Below, in pieces: positions 4,659 through 5,813 of a DNA stretch of 5,813 nucleotides. Made by a program: the position numbers and the translations under genes. Source of the DNA: an uncultured Clostridia bacterium (lineage in GTDB: Bacteria; Bacillota; Clostridia; Oscillospirales; Oscillospiraceae); the NCBI GenBank assembly GCA_945918315.1, contig CAMEIK010000084.1:1-5813 (forward strand), given 5' to 3'. How positions within the stretch are numbered: position 1 is the first letter of the stretch; each line of letters starts with the position of its first letter. The notes beneath the pieces are model-generated. The model did not search any database. It was not told where the DNA came from and saw only the letters and a program-made list of their open reading frames with translations.

Positions 4659-5000
4659 ATGAATGACTGTCTTTTCTGTAAGATTATCGCCGGGGACATC
4701 CCCTCCAAAAAGGTATATGAGGACGACACCGTCTTCGCCTTCCGGGATATTGCCCCTCAGGCACCCACCCACATTCTGATTGTACCCAAGGTCCATATTC
4801 CCGACTGCAACGGCATCACTGCCGAAAACAGCGCTGTGGTGGCCCACATTTTCACGGTCATCCCCCAGATTGCCGCCGCGGAGGGCCTGACAAACGGCTA
4901 CCGTGTGGTCTCCAACTGCGGAAGCGATGCCGGTCAGACCGTACAGCATCTCCACTTCCACATTCTGGGCGGTACCGCGCTGGCGCTGCAAATGGCTTGA
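4659..5000 (+). CDS. HIT-family (histidine triad) nucleotide-binding hydrolase, HinT-like
   Basis: Cytoplasmic HIT protein of 113 residues, the usual size of bacterial HinT/Hit proteins, which hydrolyse purine nucleoside phosphoramidates. It starts MNDCLFCKIIAGDIPSKKVY, the standard opening with Cys4 and Cys7. Together with His46 and His97 these could form the zinc site seen in many bacterial members. The histidine triad is HLHFHIL (97-103), with His99 the expected nucleophile. DIAPQAPTHILIVPK (30-44) and SNCGSDAGQTVQHLHFH (85-101) are also characteristic. The usual GG(R/K) after the triad is GGT here. The start at 4659 is fixed by GGGAGG (4646-4651), seven bases upstream; the frame extends to 4626 inside the preceding gene. 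The stop codon lies within the -35 element of the next promoter and no terminator follows, so transcription can run on into the riboswitch. Confidence 0.95.
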   Translation: MNDCLFCKIIAGDIPSKKVYEDDTVFAFRDIAPQAPTHILIVPKVHIPDCNGITAENSAVVAHIFTVIPQIAAAEGLTNGYRVVSNCGSDAGQTVQHLHFHILGGTALALQMA

Positions 5001-5024
5001 CATTTCCCGGGAAACTGCTATAAT
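4997..5024 (+). promoter_or_regulatory. Promoter of the TPP riboswitch/thiT unit, overlapping the HIT stop codon
   Basis: A perfect TTGACA (4997-5002) and a perfect TATAAT (5019-5024) are separated by 16 bases. The TGA stop of the HIT gene (4998-5000) is inside the -35 element. The predicted transcript starts near 5031, about 15 nt before helix P1 of the riboswitch. Confidence 0.9.
5003..5014. repeat. 12-bp perfect palindrome in the thiT promoter spacer
   Basis: TTTCCCGGGAAA fills most of the spacer between the -35 and -10 elements. A dimeric repressor binding here would block the promoter, adding to riboswitch control. It could equally be chance; no regulator is implicated. Confidence 0.35.
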
Positions 5025-5045
5025 ACCCATAGATCGCACACGAAA

Positions 5046-5140
5046 CGTCTTCGGGGTGCCGGATATGTCCGGCTGAGATTGGGCAAGGAAGCCCTGAACC
5101 CGTGAACCTGATACGGTTAGTACCGTCGGAGGGAAAGATG
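5046..5140 (+). promoter_or_regulatory. TPP riboswitch aptamer (THI element)
   Basis: All conserved parts of the thiamine pyrophosphate aptamer are present. P1 is CGTCTT (5046-5051) with AAGATG (5135-5140). Then come CGGGGTGC (5052-5059), the P3 hairpin GCCGGA/TCCGGC with a TATG loop, and the core CTGAGA. An optional GGGC/GCCC hairpin (5081-5084 with 5091-5094) follows, then ACCCGTGAACCTGAT, the P5 hairpin ACGG/CCGT around TTAGTA, and CGGAGGGAA. It senses intracellular TPP and controls the thiamine uptake gene downstream through the terminator at 5159-5200. Confidence 0.97.
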
Positions 5141-5168
5141 CAGATATGGGGTACTTTCGTATCGCATT
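5137..5168 (+). promoter_or_regulatory. Antiterminator of the TPP riboswitch
   Basis: GATGC (5137-5141) and GATA (5143-5146) can pair with GCATT (5164-5168) and TATC (5160-5163), leaving one bulged A. This pairing uses the 3' strand of aptamer helix P1 and the 5' strand of the terminator stem, so it excludes both. With TPP bound, P1 is held and the terminator forms; without TPP, this stem allows read-through into thiT. Confidence 0.7.
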
Positions 5169-5200
5169 GCACCTTGACGGGTTCAATGCGATACTTTTTT
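5159..5200 (+). terminator. Riboswitch-controlled terminator before thiT
   Basis: GTATCGCATTG (5159-5169) pairs perfectly over 11 bp with CAATGCGATAC (5184-5194). An inner ACC/GGT pairing may extend it, and six T bases follow (5195-5200). It ends only five bases before the thiT ribosome binding site. Confidence 0.95.
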
Positions 5201-5217
5201 ATTCAGGAGGCCAAACT

Positions 5218-5778
5218 ATGGCTGCCAATCAGACATCCCACACCCGTCTGCGTTCTCTGACCGAGGGCGCGATCCTCATCGCTCTGGCTGAGATTCTCAG
5301 CTTCCTGCCCCTGTACAAAATGCCCTGGGGCGGCTCCATCGACCTGGCTATGCTTCCCATCATTGTCTACTGCGTCCGCTGGGGCTTTGGCCCGGGCCTC
5401 ATCGTGAGCTTTGCCCACGGCATCCTGCAGACCCTGTTTGAAGGCGGCATCGCCATCGGCTGGGAAAGCATTCTGGGCGACTTCCTCATCGCCTATGCCG
5501 TTCTGGGCACTGCCGGTCTGTTTAAAGGCAAGTTCTGGCAGGCAACCGTGGTCGCCTGCTCCGCCCGGTTCCTGGTCCACTATGTGGTGGGCGCTACCAT
5601 CTGGGCCGCCTACATGCCGGAGACCTTCTTCGGCATGACCATGACCACCCCCTGGTTCTACTCCGCCCTGTATAACGGCGCCTACATGCTCCCCGACGCG
5701 GTGATCATTCTGGTCATCGGCGCGGTGCTGCTGAAAACCCCGGCAAAGAAGTACCTCCTGGGTGAAGATCTGAAATAA
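5218..5778 (+). CDS. thiT: Thiamine ECF transporter S component ThiT (YuaJ family)
   Basis: Membrane S component that captures thiamine with high affinity and works with the shared EcfA-EcfA'-EcfT energising module, which is not encoded here. The 186-residue protein has about six predicted membrane segments. Near the N-terminus TEGAILIALAEIL (15-27) contains the Ala-x3-Ala pattern by which S components contact EcfT. GGSIDLAMLPI (38-48) is a ThiT hallmark. His121 and Trp129 (in ARFLVHYVVGATIW) and Tyr148 and Asn153 (in WFYSALYNGAYMLPD) correspond in type and pairwise spacing to thiamine ligands of Lactococcus lactis ThiT as I recall them (His125, Trp133, Tyr146, Asn151). The start at 5218 is fixed by AGGAGG (5205-5210), seven bases upstream; the open frame continues back into the riboswitch and is not used. 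The upstream TPP riboswitch independently supports the thiamine assignment. Confidence 0.95.
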   Translation: MAANQTSHTRLRSLTEGAILIALAEILSFLPLYKMPWGGSIDLAMLPIIVYCVRWGFGPGLIVSFAHGILQTLFEGGIAIGWESILGDFLIAYAVLGTAGLFKGKFWQATVVACSARFLVHYVVGATIWAAYMPETFFGMTMTTPWFYSALYNGAYMLPDAVIILVIGAVLLKTPAKKYLLGEDLK

Positions 5779-5784
5779 GCTCTG

Positions 5785-5813
5785 CCGCCCTGCCGCGTTA
5801 TACGGCAGGGCGG
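5785..5813 (+). terminator. Terminator hairpin after thiT, cut by the window end
   Basis: CCGCCCTGCCG (5785-5795) and CGGCAGGGCGG (5803-5813) form a perfect 11-bp stem with a 7-base loop, beginning six bases after the thiT stop codon. A following T-run would lie outside the window and cannot be seen. Confidence 0.8.

Noticed and set aside
4608..5186. Minus-strand open frame of 192 codons opposite HIT and the riboswitch
   Set aside because: It is antisense to a clear HIT protein and a TPP aptamer, with no start signals or recognisable protein features.

Overview
The window looks like a chromosomal segment of a fairly GC-rich anaerobic Firmicute, most likely a gut-type clostridium of the Oscillospiraceae/Ruminococcaceae kind. 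This is inferred from strong AGGAGG-type ribosome binding sites, sigma-70-like promoters, a TPP riboswitch controlling an ECF thiamine S component, a TAXI-type TRAP lipoprotein and a clostridial-style metal-sensing repressor. No phage, IS, CRISPR, tRNA or rRNA sequence was seen.

Layout. (1) Bases 1-896, minus strand: a TAXI-family TRAP transporter substrate-binding lipoprotein, complete at its N-terminus and cut at its C-terminus by the window edge. (2) Bases 897-1442: a T-rich, gene-free divergent control region of about 546 bp. It holds the minus-strand TAXI promoter, a 16-bp palindrome, an inverted repeat, a plus-strand promoter and a strong hairpin-plus-T-run attenuator ahead of the next gene. 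(3) Bases 1443-2831: a UraA-like NCS2 uracil:cation symporter, followed by a terminator that may act on both strands. (4) Bases 2908-4030: a compact divergent metal-homeostasis module. A CsoR/RcnR-family repressor with a His-rich N-terminal tail (minus) faces a His-rich metal-binding protein and a CooT-like small nickel-binding protein (plus) across a 177-bp promoter region with two facing sigma-70 promoters. A strong terminator closes the plus-strand pair. (5) Bases 4166-5000: a two-gene operon of a small-multidrug-export/COG2426 membrane protein and a HIT-family nucleotide hydrolase. (6) Bases 4997-5813: a TPP riboswitch with a readable terminator/antiterminator switch controlling thiT, then a strong terminator hairpin cut by the window end.

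The genes form separate transcription units rather than one pathway. The most interesting unit is the metal module. The sensor and the putative buffer both carry dense histidine tracts, and CooT points to nickel, although the sensor's core ligands (Cys-His-Cys) are the set best known from copper CsoR and also found in the nickel sensor InrS. It may be a self-contained nickel (or cobalt/copper) sensing and storage cassette; this is inference. The other units are solute uptake (TAXI, uracil, thiamine), with the two vitamin/nucleobase genes preceded by RNA-level attenuation.
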